In this document: positions 53,862 to 61,833 of the stretch, in pieces
Layout of the letters: the number at the start of each line of letters is the position of its first letter
Position numbering within the stretch: position 1 is the stretch's first letter
Source of the DNA: Chitinophaga varians
GTDB taxonomy: Bacteria; Bacteroidota; Bacteroidia; Chitinophagales; Chitinophagaceae
Assembly (NCBI RefSeq): GCF_012641275.1
Contig: NZ_JABAIA010000001.1
Coordinates: forward strand, 682,001 to 746,000
Length of the DNA: 64,000 bases
Reading direction: 5' to 3'
Position numbers and translations under genes: made by a program
Notes under the pieces: model-generated
What the model was told of the DNA's origin: nothing
Seen by the model: the letters and a program-made list of their open reading frames with translations, nothing else
Database searches by the model: none

Positions 53862-53869
53862 TATATTTG
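53862..53869 (+). promoter_or_regulatory. -7 box (TATATTTG) of the XRE regulator gene
   Basis: An exact TAnnTTTG match that ends 4 nt before the first ATG (53874), implying a leaderless mRNA or use of the next ATG at 53889. Confidence 0.45.
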
Positions 53870-53873
53870 TACT

Positions 53874-54308
53874 ATGACATCCACTGATATGCGTAACAAA
53901 ACCCATGAAGGACACAATATTAAACGGTTCCGCGAAATGCTAGGCATTAAGCAGGAGGCATTGGCATTTGAACTAGGCGACGATTGGAACCAAAAGAAAA
54001 TTTCCTTACTGGAAGGAAAGGAAACTGTTGAACCTGATATATTGGAGCTGGTTGCAAAGGCATTAAAAGTGCCAGCAGAAGCTATAAAAAATTTTAGCGA
54101 AGAGGCAGCAGTGAATATTATTTCCAATACTTTTCAGGATGAATCTGTTGCATACGCTCAATATTATAAATGCACCTTTAACCCTTTTGAAAAATGGGTC
54201 GAAACGGTAGATAAGAATGAAAAATTGTACGAAGCTCTATTGCAAAGTGAACGAGAGAAAGTCGAAATTCTGGAGAAACTGTTGAGCGAAAGGAAAGGTG
54301 GGAAGTAA
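53874..54308 (+). CDS. XRE-family transcriptional regulator
   Basis: A 144-residue protein with an N-terminal helix-turn-helix of the Xre/Cro type (about 15-75): NIKRFREMLGIKQEALAFEL, then KKISLLEGKETVEPDILELV. A C-terminal coiled-coil part (EKLYEALLQSEREKVEILEKL) follows, probably for dimerisation. This form is common on Bacteroidota mobile elements. It is divergent from the toxin-like pair (168-bp gap) and is the natural candidate for the element's repressor. The promoter box lies 4 nt before ATG 53874; ATG 53889 is an alternative start. Confidence 0.85.
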   Translation: MTSTDMRNKTHEGHNIKRFREMLGIKQEALAFELGDDWNQKKISLLEGKETVEPDILELVAKALKVPAEAIKNFSEEAAVNIISNTFQDESVAYAQYYKCTFNPFEKWVETVDKNEKLYEALLQSEREKVEILEKLLSERKGGK

Positions 54309-54428
54309 ATTCTTAAACTCCGAACGACCTTCAATTGTATATATTTCCCTTCTGGTTAATTCTCAGTATGGGGTTGGACACTATTCCAACTGTCGGAATT
54401 CCTTTCTATTTTTTACCTTTAGCACCTA

Positions 54429-55601
54429 ATGGCAGACAAAGCATATATAACACCAAACGTCCTCAAGTGGGCAAGAGAATCGGCAAGAATGTCCGAAGAA
54501 AGTGCTGCTGCCAGGGCTTCCGTAACGGTGGATAAATTAAAGGAGTGGGAAGATGGATCAAGCCAACCTACTATTAATCAAGCTCAGATTTTAGCTAAAG
54601 CGTACAAGCGACCTTTTGCCTTATTTTTTTTACCTGAAATTCCTAGGGATTTTCAACCACTACAAGATTTCAGGAAAAAAGATTCTAAAGAGCTAACAAC
54701 TTCTTCCGTCTTTATAATACGAGAAATACAACAGAAGCAAGCATGGATAAGCGATGTTTATTCTGAAAATGGAGAACATTCATTGCCTTTCGTGGGAAGG
54801 TTTTCAATTAAGGATAATCCCAAGATTGTGGCTCAGGATATACTTAAAACATTAAATATTAATCCACCGAATTATAAAACGGACGCGCCAATAAAAGAGT
54901 GGATTGATGCGGCAGAGAAGAATGGAATCTTTGTTTCAAGAACAAGTTTTATACATTCCAGATTAAAACTTGATTCTGACGAAATTCAGGGATTTGCCAT
55001 TTCTGATCGATATGCTCCCTTTGTTTTTGTTAATTCAGAGGATTGGAATGCCCCTCAACTGTTCACGCTTGTCCATGAAATTGCTCATATTTGGATTGCA
55101 GCAACAGGAATATCAAATGCTATTGAGCCGGAGATTAAAAACGGAGATAAGGTCCACCCCATTGAGCTTTTTTGCAATGAAGTAGCCGCAAATGCCTTGA
55201 TGCCAGAAGATATTATATTGAATCTCAATTTAAATATTTTCCAAAACTCAAAGGAAGTATTTAGAATAGCTAAGACATTAGGCGTAAGTTCATATGCTCT
55301 TTTGGTAAGAGTGAAGAATCTGGATTTAATATCAATTTCCGCATATCAGAAGCTAAAAAAAGAAGCGGATATTGAATATCAAGATTATCTAAAACGGGAA
55401 TTAGAAAAGAAGGCGAAACAGAAGGATAAGAAAGGGGGACCTAACTATTTTCTTCTTCAGTTAAATAGAAACAGCCGACTTTTTACTCAAACTGTTTTGG
55501 ACGCATTTCGTGGCGGGTACATTGAACCGACCGTTGCAAGCAATTTATTGAACGTACAGGTAAATAAATTTCCAAAACTAGAGGCGCAATTATATAGATG
55601 A
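54429..55601 (+). CDS. XRE plus ImmA/IrrE-type metalloprotease-like protein
   Basis: A 390-residue protein. The N-terminal helix-turn-helix (about 8-60: ARMSEESAAARASVTVDKLKEW) is followed by an ImmA/IrrE zinc-peptidase-like domain (about 150-260) with the HExxH motif in LVHEIAHIW (near 216-224) and a third-ligand Glu in LFCNEVAANALMP. Related proteins are HigA-like or COG2856 antitoxins paired with DUF4411 toxins, or proteases that relieve phage repressors. Its stop overlaps the start of the DUF4411 gene by 4 nt (ATGA). A near-consensus -7 box (TACCTTTA) lies at 54413-54420. Antitoxin role is inferred from the pairing. Confidence 0.87.
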   Translation: MADKAYITPNVLKWARESARMSEESAAARASVTVDKLKEWEDGSSQPTINQAQILAKAYKRPFALFFLPEIPRDFQPLQDFRKKDSKELTTSSVFIIREIQQKQAWISDVYSENGEHSLPFVGRFSIKDNPKIVAQDILKTLNINPPNYKTDAPIKEWIDAAEKNGIFVSRTSFIHSRLKLDSDEIQGFAISDRYAPFVFVNSEDWNAPQLFTLVHEIAHIWIAATGISNAIEPEIKNGDKVHPIELFCNEVAANALMPEDIILNLNLNIFQNSKEVFRIAKTLGVSSYALLVRVKNLDLISISAYQKLKKEADIEYQDYLKRELEKKAKQKDKKGGPNYFLLQLNRNSRLFTQTVLDAFRGGYIEPTVASNLLNVQVNKFPKLEAQLYR

Positions 55602-56107
55602 ATGCAACGGCAAATAAATACTGTATTGATGCCAATGTGCTAATTCAGGCTTGGCAAAAGTATTATAATCCTAAATTCTGCCCTGACTATTGGAATGTTC
55701 TAATAGAGTTAGGTAAACAAGGAGTTATATTTATTCCTGAAATGGTGTATGAAGAAATTATAAGAACGGAAGATGATTTATCAAAATGGTTAAAGAACAG
55801 TAAGATACCAATTCATAAAATGTCAGAACCTGTTACTCTTTGTCTACAGAGAATATTCTCAAATAACCCACTTCATAAGAACCTGGTTGATAATACTAAA
55901 GCCCGTTCATTAGCTGATCCTTGGGTAATTGCACATGCGCTAAATGAAAATGCGACAGTAGTTACAAAAGAAGAAAAGGTTACGGCATTAAACTCTGTCA
56001 AAATAAAAATCCCCAATGTTTGTGAAAATATGGGCGTTCGTTGGATTAACGACTTCGAATTTATCCAGGAACTGGACCTTCAATTTATGTGCTCATTAAG
56101 AAAATAG
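55598..56107 (+). CDS. DUF4411 (PIN-like) protein, predicted toxin
   Basis: A 169-residue protein of the DUF4411 family, related to PIN-domain ribonucleases. It shows the N-terminal YCIDANVLIQAW with the first acidic residue, the middle MVYEEIIRTEDDL with the second, and ADPWVIAHALNENATVVTKE near 107-127 with the third acidic and Thr/Lys region. PIN-like nucleases cleave RNA with Mg2+. It overlaps the ImmA/IrrE gene by 4 nt, an arrangement that recurs as a predicted toxin-antitoxin or defence unit. Confidence 0.85.
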   Translation: MNATANKYCIDANVLIQAWQKYYNPKFCPDYWNVLIELGKQGVIFIPEMVYEEIIRTEDDLSKWLKNSKIPIHKMSEPVTLCLQRIFSNNPLHKNLVDNTKARSLADPWVIAHALNENATVVTKEEKVTALNSVKIKIPNVCENMGVRWINDFEFIQELDLQFMCSLRK

Positions 56108-56223
56108 GGATTGTTATTTTGCCCCAAAATCACTTCTCCAATTTCCCATTTTATTTGTAATAGTTCCGATTGGCTCTGACAGTCGGGTGATATTTTAGGC
56201 TAAGAGGCATTGCTTTCTATAGC

Positions 56224-57303
56224 TCAAACTCCTCTATCAACTGCTAATAAATATGAATATGGACTGGCTCTTAATTTATCGCTTTTATCAACATTGTATG
56301 ATACCAGGGATGAAATTATAGAAATGCCTGCACCTGCCAATAATGCTTGTGGAGTTGATAACCCTATCGCAATTGGTATTGCCGTAGCAGGTATAGATAA
56401 TACCGCAATTTTCATAAAATTATCAGATGTCCATTTAATACCAGCACTATCTAAAGATTTTTTAAAATTTCTATAGGCGGGCAAAAATTCATCATTGTAA
56501 ATATCTTCTACTTGCTGTTGTAATGCTTCAAACGATGTGTCTTTGGCTACATCTTTTGTCAGTTTAGCAATGTTAGTTCTGAAAAGTCCAAGCTCATCTC
56601 TATGATTACGCTTAAATTTCACTATATCTTCAAGGGACGATGCTTTAGTAACCTTAACTCCTTTGATAACAAGATTTGTCAAAAGACCTTGGGCCAAATG
56701 AATATACCTCTCTTTTCTTCCAGAATAGTCGAAATTATAATTTCTGCCTTTAATCGCAATTTGATTATCTAATCTTACAAGATCTGAAAGATTAGAGGTT
56801 AGTGAGTTGTCAGTCAGAAGTGCAATTGATTTTTGTTCACATATTTTGTTCGCGAGAAGCGTCATATAAAAAACTGCAAAATTACTATCAACCCGAAAAA
56901 AACCTTCTCTATTCAAACTTCTTCTAAGCTGATTTTGGATTTCATAAGGAAGTTTTTCAGGGTGAATATCAAAAAATCTGCTTACATCTCGCGGCAATTT
57001 ATCACGATGAATTACTGAGTTTCGGCCCTGCCCTTGCGTCAAAAGCTGGAACCCTTCATTAGTATTTAGGTAATTTAAGGTATCAGAGGTTAATTCCTCA
57101 ATAAAATCATCATCAGGACTAACAGGCATTGCCTTTAATATACCTTCATCAAATAGATATTGTGTTGTATCCTCTTGATATGGGTTGGTGAAAGAGGATG
57201 GAACTATTGTGTTGATTTCATCCCAGAATAGAGTCGCATTTTTTAACCATTCTTCATTATGAATGTCAATGGTTGGATAGAATAACGCTTTTGTAAATCC
57301 CAT
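56224..57303 (-). CDS. DUF6236-like protein
   Basis: A 359-residue protein. The start GFTKALFYPTIDIHNEEWLK followed by ATLFWDEINTIVPSSF matches what I recall of the DUF6236 family. The middle is helical with a conserved-looking FAVFYMTLLANKIC stretch. A hydrophobic pair (IAVLSIPATAIPIAIGL and LLAGAGISIISSLVSY) near 305-340 could be membrane-inserting. The family is of unknown function and occurs on mobile elements and in variable islands. It lies on the minus strand with a coiled-coil gene upstream. Confidence 0.62.
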   Translation of the reverse strand: MGFTKALFYPTIDIHNEEWLKNATLFWDEINTIVPSSFTNPYQEDTTQYLFDEGILKAMPVSPDDDFIEELTSDTLNYLNTNEGFQLLTQGQGRNSVIHRDKLPRDVSRFFDIHPEKLPYEIQNQLRRSLNREGFFRVDSNFAVFYMTLLANKICEQKSIALLTDNSLTSNLSDLVRLDNQIAIKGRNYNFDYSGRKERYIHLAQGLLTNLVIKGVKVTKASSLEDIVKFKRNHRDELGLFRTNIAKLTKDVAKDTSFEALQQQVEDIYNDEFLPAYRNFKKSLDSAGIKWTSDNFMKIAVLSIPATAIPIAIGLSTPQALLAGAGISIISSLVSYNVDKSDKLRASPYSYLLAVDRGV

Positions 57304-57374
57304 ATATAATTAAATTAATATTTTTTTAGTATTGCCTGGTATTGCTAACAATGCTTCAGCCATTATTTATTGCA

Positions 57375-57974
57375 CTATTCGGCATCTTGGATTAACCCTG
57401 TGTCTTGATGTTTACCTAATTCCATTAAAGGTTTCCCAATATTCGCCCAAATAACTTCTCTTATCTCCTGGTCCGAAAACCCCAACTCTTTGAATATTTC
57501 TATTCTCTCTCTGATGTTTTTATTCTCAGCTTCAAGTATTTTCCGTTGTATCAGTTCATTTTCAAGAACAGCTTTTTGCTTTTCGTTCTGCTCACGCCAT
57601 TCTATATCTTTTCGCCTTTCATGTCTATCTTTTAAATATTCTCTCAGTTGTTGCAATGGATTTAAAGAGCCAATTACTTCCCAAAAACCGGGTGATTGAA
57701 TATTTATTTTGGAGATTACAAGCCTGTTTTCGGGTAGAATAAAGTCACTGGAATTATCCAATTTAAAATTTAGTGATAAGGGAAATCCAAATTCATAAAT
57801 ATAAAATCTTAGGTTTCTTCTTGATTTTGAATTTGGACTTATTGTGTCAAGGAAATGGTCAAAAATATATAAGCTGTTATAAGCATTTTCGAGGTCAAGT
57901 AAATATTCTGTTATTTCCTTAACAGTTCCCGCCCTCTCTCCATTTATCCGCAAAGTTGATATTTCTGTTTGCAT
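57375..57974 (-). CDS. Hypothetical protein with coiled coil
   Basis: A 199-residue protein with no recognised family. The N-terminal part (1-100) is mixed alpha/beta, with ITEYLLDLENAYNSLYIFD. Then comes a stretch (SPGFWEVIGSLNPLQQLREY) and a charged coiled coil (about 118-160, rich in Glu, Lys, Arg). It ends in IREVIWANIGKPLMELG. It lies 71 bp upstream of the DUF6236-like gene on the same strand, so the two may form a cargo unit. Related proteins seem to recur in variable islands (from memory, unverified). Confidence 0.5.
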   Translation of the reverse strand: MQTEISTLRINGERAGTVKEITEYLLDLENAYNSLYIFDHFLDTISPNSKSRRNLRFYIYEFGFPLSLNFKLDNSSDFILPENRLVISKINIQSPGFWEVIGSLNPLQQLREYLKDRHERRKDIEWREQNEKQKAVLENELIQRKILEAENKNIRERIEIFKELGFSDQEIREVIWANIGKPLMELGKHQDTGLIQDAE

Positions 57975-58040
57975 TGTAAATTATTATTATTATATATTAG
58001 GTATAGTATCTCCTAATATAAGAAATTATAACATTTTAAA

Positions 58041-58586
58041 CTATTCATTTCCCTTAATGTAGGCGCTATCCATTAATTTTTTCACTCCTTTCCCCTGTTG
58101 ATAATAAAGATAGTTCCACGCCTTTTTTATCTTGTCATTTTCTAATTTGCGGAGTTTTATTTCCTTCTGATTTTCGCTCCAATGGATGCTAAACTTGTAC
58201 GAATCTGTAAGGAGCACCATTACTGCCAGCCAAAGGAACCAGCGGCCAAAAACAACCCTATAAAACAATTTTGCATCCTGTTCCGGGAAAAGCAATAGCT
58301 GGAATTTTCGTATCACATTTTTGGGTTGTGCAGCAACCGTCAATTTCATATCTACAATGCCTTTTTTTACAATGTCCTGGATTGGCCTTGTATCGGTTAA
58401 AATGTCTATTCCTTTCGGTTTTTCCAGTTTTTCTTCAAGCTCTGCAAGTTTCCCAGATAGGCCGTTGACCGCTTTAACCAGGTCATCAACGGTTTTTGTG
58501 TGTACCTTTTGTTCTTCCGTAAACTCTTCCAGTACCAGTTCTAAGCTTCCACTTTCAATATCTCCTGTTTTTTTGGTGGTATCCAT
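58041..58586 (-). CDS. Coiled-coil membrane protein downstream of relaxase
   Basis: A 181-residue protein. It begins with an acidic helix, then a coiled coil (VDDLVKAVNGLSGKLAELEE, about 34-55). One hydrophobic segment near 117-133 (VVFGRWFLWLAVMVLLTD) and a basic C-terminus follow. It is 25 bp downstream of the relaxase gene on the same strand, so it is probably the last gene of the mobilization operon. No family name. It may tether the relaxosome to the membrane or to a coupling protein (inference). Confidence 0.6.
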   Translation of the reverse strand: MDTTKKTGDIESGSLELVLEEFTEEQKVHTKTVDDLVKAVNGLSGKLAELEEKLEKPKGIDILTDTRPIQDIVKKGIVDMKLTVAAQPKNVIRKFQLLLFPEQDAKLFYRVVFGRWFLWLAVMVLLTDSYKFSIHWSENQKEIKLRKLENDKIKKAWNYLYYQQGKGVKKLMDSAYIKGNE

Positions 58587-58611
58587 AAATTTGTAATTTT
58601 CTGATTAAGGA

Positions 58612-59652
58612 TTAAATTCTGTGGGATTTTTGTTTCTTTTTTCTTCTCTTGATGCCCTCTTCTGTCAGCTCATATGGTATATAGTTAGATGTGTCTACAG
58701 GCTGTAGAAGTAACTCTAAAAGGCTGCTTAATTCCTTTATTACGCTAACAATGGGCGAATGTTCAATATGTGCCACCCGCTGTGTTTCGCGGAGCATCCT
58801 TTGAGCAGGAGATAACGTTTGTTGTTTTGTAGTGTTGTGCCGGATAGCTGCTTCGTATATTTTTTGTTCAACCTGTTTAGCAGTCAGTTCTTGTTTCAGG
58901 GTTAAAATCCTTTCTATCTTTGCCAACGCAAAACCTACCTCACTGCCTTTTACTTTTACCTTCTTATCATCAATAAAGGAAATCCCCCGGCCTTTAATCA
59001 AATTGTACCCTAAAGACTGCATCCTCTGCTCAAATTCAGAATAACTACACACCTTCTCCAAGGTCTGCCGAATATCTGTTTTCAGTTTTTCCTTTCGCTG
59101 ATCCTGCCGGGGTAATAGCCTGTCTTTAGGTGATAAAAAGGCGCGGGGGCTTAATACTTCCTGTAGCTTGTATTGCTTTTCCAGTTTCCGGCAAAGGGCT
59201 GCCATTCTTCTATAACTGTTACTGTCGCTTGCGACCTTGCTGTTATAGCCTACACGATTGGCAACAATGTGAATATGCTGCTCGTTGGTATCCTTATGCA
59301 GTACGCAGATATATTGGTTATCTGCTACGCCAAATTCTTTAGCGCACTCACGGCCAACCTCTATTAGCTGATTTTTAGCAAGTGTTTCTCCGGGAGCCAG
59401 CCGTAAGGAAAAATGAAATACCGGCTTTTCTACCCGTTTGCTAAGTTTGGCAACATCAATAAATTGTCCGGACAGCTCTTTTAAATTCCCAAAACATTTG
59501 TTGTAGCTCAGAACTTCTGCCCGGTTCCTGTGCTGTAGATTATCCTTTAGGGAAAGCTCCTGCTTCTTTTCTTCAGACAGTTCCTTTTTATCCTGCAAAC
59601 AATAACGGATACATTCAAAAAAGGAACTTCCTGTACCTACATAGCCGATCAT
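58612..59652 (-). CDS. Relaxase/mobilization nuclease (MobB-like)
   Basis: A 346-residue DNA-nicking relaxase of the Bacteroidota mobilization type (relaxase/VirD2 group). The candidate nucleophile Tyr is in FECIRYCLQDK near residue 17. The metal-binding three-His motif is at QHIHIVANRVGY (H126, H128) with an additional H80/H119 region. A helical C-terminus follows. It would nick oriT and pilot single-stranded DNA during conjugation driven by a helper. It overlaps the end of mobC by 4 nt and is followed by a coiled-coil membrane gene. Confidence 0.92.
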   Translation of the reverse strand: MIGYVGTGSSFFECIRYCLQDKKELSEEKKQELSLKDNLQHRNRAEVLSYNKCFGNLKELSGQFIDVAKLSKRVEKPVFHFSLRLAPGETLAKNQLIEVGRECAKEFGVADNQYICVLHKDTNEQHIHIVANRVGYNSKVASDSNSYRRMAALCRKLEKQYKLQEVLSPRAFLSPKDRLLPRQDQRKEKLKTDIRQTLEKVCSYSEFEQRMQSLGYNLIKGRGISFIDDKKVKVKGSEVGFALAKIERILTLKQELTAKQVEQKIYEAAIRHNTTKQQTLSPAQRMLRETQRVAHIEHSPIVSVIKELSSLLELLLQPVDTSNYIPYELTEEGIKRRKKKQKSHRI

Positions 59653-60029
59653 TGGATATAACTTTTAATTTTTGACGCTAATGTTTTTAACTCCCCTGAT
59701 TGTACTTTCAGATTGGCACGTTCAAGAGGGCCTAATTCTTCCATCCCGTTTCGCTTTTTAGCGATCTGATTAAGGTTTGCTGCCATGTGATTGAGAGTAC
59801 CGGTTAGTTCCAAAACCTCTTTGGGCAATGCTTTTTCCTTCCTGTCAATTTTTCCTGTCGTGCTTATTTCCCGTAGGTATTCGGAAACTGAAAGGTTAGC
59901 AATTTTGGCGTTTGCTTCAATAACCCGTCTTTCATAAAGACTGCATTTCACTGCCAGTAATTGATCTTTTTTTACCGCTTTTTGGGGGCGGCCTCCCTTG
60001 TTCTTGGTTTGTACATTCTGCTGCTCCAT
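59649..60029 (-). CDS. MobC-like relaxosome accessory protein
   Basis: A 126-residue protein from ATG 60029 (MEQQNVQTKNKGGRPQ). The longer frame (to 60065) only adds residues encoded by the first 16-bp oriT-like repeat. It has a basic N-terminus, then a ribbon-helix-helix-like segment (QLLAVKCSLYERRVIEANA, NLSVSEYLREIS) and a helical MobC-type end with LTGTLNHMAANLNQIAKK. Such proteins bind oriT and help the relaxase melt it. It overlaps the relaxase gene by 4 nt. Confidence 0.85.
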   Translation of the reverse strand: MEQQNVQTKNKGGRPQKAVKKDQLLAVKCSLYERRVIEANAKIANLSVSEYLREISTTGKIDRKEKALPKEVLELTGTLNHMAANLNQIAKKRNGMEELGPLERANLKVQSGELKTLASKIKSYIQ

Positions 60030-60051
60030 ATCAATCTCCTCTTTATTTTTT

Positions 60052-60139
60052 GAATGCGATAGCATGAAAAAAATTACTCACCGAATGCGACAGCATGAGG
60101 TGAGCCAGCCGTTTTGGTTTTACCAAAACATAGCTGGCT
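60052..60139. other. Candidate origin of transfer (oriT)
   Basis: This stretch holds two 16-bp direct repeats with one mismatch (GAATGCGATAGCATGA at 60052-60067 and GAATGCGACAGCATGA at 60083-60098). A nested palindrome follows: inner GTTTTGGT-TTT-ACCAAAAC (60111-60129), outer AGCCAGC/GCTGGCT (60103-60109 and 60133-60139). It lies directly upstream of the mobC-relaxase operon, where oriT usually is. The palindrome could also end primase transcription. Confidence 0.55.
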
Positions 60140-60149
60140 ACCCAAGCGG

Positions 60150-61103
60150 TTAAAGCCGTTTTGCTATTCGCTGGCTTTCTCTTTGGCTCTGGCGATGATG
60201 AATAAACCAATCGTTTAAATCCTTATGGCCTTTGTAAAACTCGCTTCGATCTAAGTATTTATCCTGCTTGCCAGTATTCCATTCCAAAGCCTTCCGGGTG
60301 CTGCTAATGCCTGCTGTATCCCGGTCTAAAATCAAGTGAACTTGATTGTATTCTTCCATTATCGGGCGGCTTCTTTCAAAGAAAGAAAGGGAATTAAGTA
60401 CAAGACAATCTGGCAGGGGAGCTTCCTTACTGCGGTTAATAGTTTGAAAAGACAGGAAGCTAAAAAAGCCTTCGAACACTGCAAGACCTTCTGAATGTTT
60501 GCCTATTTGCAAGGTGATATCTTTAGGGGAACTACTGCCTTTAAAGTTTTCGTTTCGCAGTTCATATCCTCCGGCGTTGTTTTGAAAACCGATAACGGTA
60601 CGCTTTTTCCCATACAAAAGAAAATCCACCTCTTTGCAAAAACGGCAGGCTATTTCCACCGGGATACATCTTTTTTGCAGGTAGTCCAGCAGGGATTGTT
60701 CTTTAAGTGGGCGAGCGTCCAGAATAACAATTTTGCTGTCGGGGGTATCTTTCTTTTCACCAGCAAAAGAAGCGGGGGCCGGATGCTGGCTGCCCAAAGT
60801 AGTAGGCGGGTGAAAAGAAAAAGCCGGGGCGGGGCGGTTTTGCGATAAGCGTTGTAGTAAGTTGGCAACACTACAATTGAAATAAAGGGTTCCGAAGTCC
60901 ACCAAATTGCCCCCCTTGCCTGTTCCATGATCGTACCAGACGTTTAACTGCCTGTTTACTTTGAAGGATGGCGTTTTTTCATCCCGTAACGGGGATAAAT
61001 ACCAATAATCTTGGTTTCTTATCTTTTCGGGTTGATGACCCAATGAGGCCAAATAATCTACAAGATCAATTTGTTTTGCCTCTGCACACATTAAATTTTT
61101 CAT
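60150..61103 (-). CDS. Toprim-domain primase with degenerate zinc finger
   Basis: A ~317-residue DnaG-like primase. The N-terminal part (about 10-80) has the CHC2 zinc-finger layout (YLSPLRDEKTPSFKV, then YDHGTGKGGNLVDF), but the metal-binding cysteines of DnaG are missing. The Toprim domain follows (about 195-300): LAVFEGFFSFLSF with the catalytic Glu, and QVHLILDRDTAGISSTRKA with DxD. It probably primes the complementary strand after transfer or replication of the excised circle. The ATG at 61103 is used, because the codon two positions upstream is GTG. Confidence 0.88.
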   Translation of the reverse strand: MKNLMCAEAKQIDLVDYLASLGHQPEKIRNQDYWYLSPLRDEKTPSFKVNRQLNVWYDHGTGKGGNLVDFGTLYFNCSVANLLQRLSQNRPAPAFSFHPPTTLGSQHPAPASFAGEKKDTPDSKIVILDARPLKEQSLLDYLQKRCIPVEIACRFCKEVDFLLYGKKRTVIGFQNNAGGYELRNENFKGSSSPKDITLQIGKHSEGLAVFEGFFSFLSFQTINRSKEAPLPDCLVLNSLSFFERSRPIMEEYNQVHLILDRDTAGISSTRKALEWNTGKQDKYLDRSEFYKGHKDLNDWFIHHRQSQRESQRIAKRL

Positions 61104-61144
61104 ACACACGTTTTCAGGTTCACATTAATCATGTACAATAGAAA

Positions 61145-61192
61145 AACGACTTACAAGCGCTGGTTATCAAACCAAAATACTTGCAAGTCGTT
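61145..61192. repeat. Inverted repeat upstream of the primase gene
   Basis: Arms 61145-61157 (AACGACTTACAAG) and 61180-61192 (CTTGCAAGTCGTT) match at 12 of 13 positions around a 22-nt spacer. It lies between the primase start and the right border. It could be an operator, a replication site or a recombinase-binding site. Confidence 0.55.
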
Positions 61193-61242
61193 CTAAATCA
61201 GTTAAAAAGTGGTTCGAGAAAAGTACACTCCGGTGCACAAGA

Positions 61243-61272
61243 ATCCTGCAAGTTTTACTTGCGGGATTTTTT
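61243..61272 (+). terminator. Orphan terminator at the right border of the element
   Basis: A stem of 11 pairs with one G-T (ATCCTGCAAGT / ACTTGCGGGAT), 3-nt loop and a T-rich tail on the + strand. No + strand gene precedes it within the element. It may be the original terminator of tRNA-Leu, displaced by the insertion. Confidence 0.6.
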
Positions 61273-61405
61273 GTTTTTGGGGTATGTACTAAGTCATCCC
61301 CTGCCTGCTGACCACAACCGATGATAGTCAGTGTAACACATACCGGATAAATTTCCCCGGGGTATAAGCAGGGAAACTAACCGGGAATGCAACGCCGCCC
61401 ATATC
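61273..61405. other. Gap between the mobile element and the RHS locus
   Basis: 133 bp with a CCCCGGGG palindrome near 61352-61360 and no ORF, RNA gene or promoter that I recognise. Confidence 0.35.
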
Positions 61406-61833
61406 TTAAGGCGTCAAATGTAACTCTACACCTATAAACACAACTACGATAAACAGTGCAAGGCACAACAGGGAACCCACCAACAAGATACCCTACCACG
61501 CGCCATCCTCCTTTTCTCCTTTCTGCCGGGCTTTCGTCCTTAAATTCATCCATAACGTTATTCCATGATTTTTTATCATAGAATAGAATCATAGAATAGA
61601 ATGTAATGCACCCAGAGATTAAAAATCACAAAAAATATCATCAAACCCATATGTTCCCATAAGGGCGAGTTAGCATGCATTACAAACGTATAGAATAGCT
61701 CAACAAATACAAAGAACATTAAGGTATGTAATGCTGCCAAGGCTGTAATTGTATCCATCACTGGTACCGCTGACGGTTTCTTTAAAGCCTTGTCGTAAAG
61801 TCTGTAAATCATGTACCTGTAAAATCTCTTCAT
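61406..61833 (-). pseudogene. Broken second copy of the RHS-associated membrane gene
   Basis: Minus-strand copy of the gene at 62172-62591, from ATG 61833 (MKRFYRYMIYRLYDKALKKP) to TAA at 61406-61408. Two lesions destroy it. One is an exact 13-bp tandem duplication (61577-61589 and 61590-61602, unit CATAGAATAGAAT). The other is one extra C in a run at 61478-61480. With both removed the frame reads through to ELHLTP, matching ELHLRP of the intact copy. The intact length from the same Met is 414 nt, and this copy is 428, exactly 14 more. It is probably a former immunity gene. Confidence 0.85.

Larger units (their letters stand above)
49792..61242. mobile_element. Integrative mobilizable element at tRNA-Leu
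   Basis: An ~11.4-kb, visibly more A+T-rich segment between tRNA-Leu and the RHS locus. It is bounded on the left by the serine recombinase and on the right by primase and mobilization genes. It holds a relaxase, a MobC-like protein and a primase but no conjugation (tra) genes, so it would need a helper element to transfer. The left end is at the tRNA 3' end. The right end is placed between the primase start and the terminator at 61243-61272. No second copy of the tRNA 3' end was found by eye, so that border is approximate. Confidence 0.7.

Noticed and set aside
59649..60065. Longer MobC start at 60065
   Set aside because: The extra 12 residues are encoded by one of the two 16-bp direct repeats; ATG 60029 leads straight into the basic N-terminus.
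61209..61217. TGGTTCGA near the right border as the attachment core shared with the tRNA T-loop
   Set aside because: Only 8 bp match, and joining there would not restore the T-stem or acceptor stem of the tRNA.
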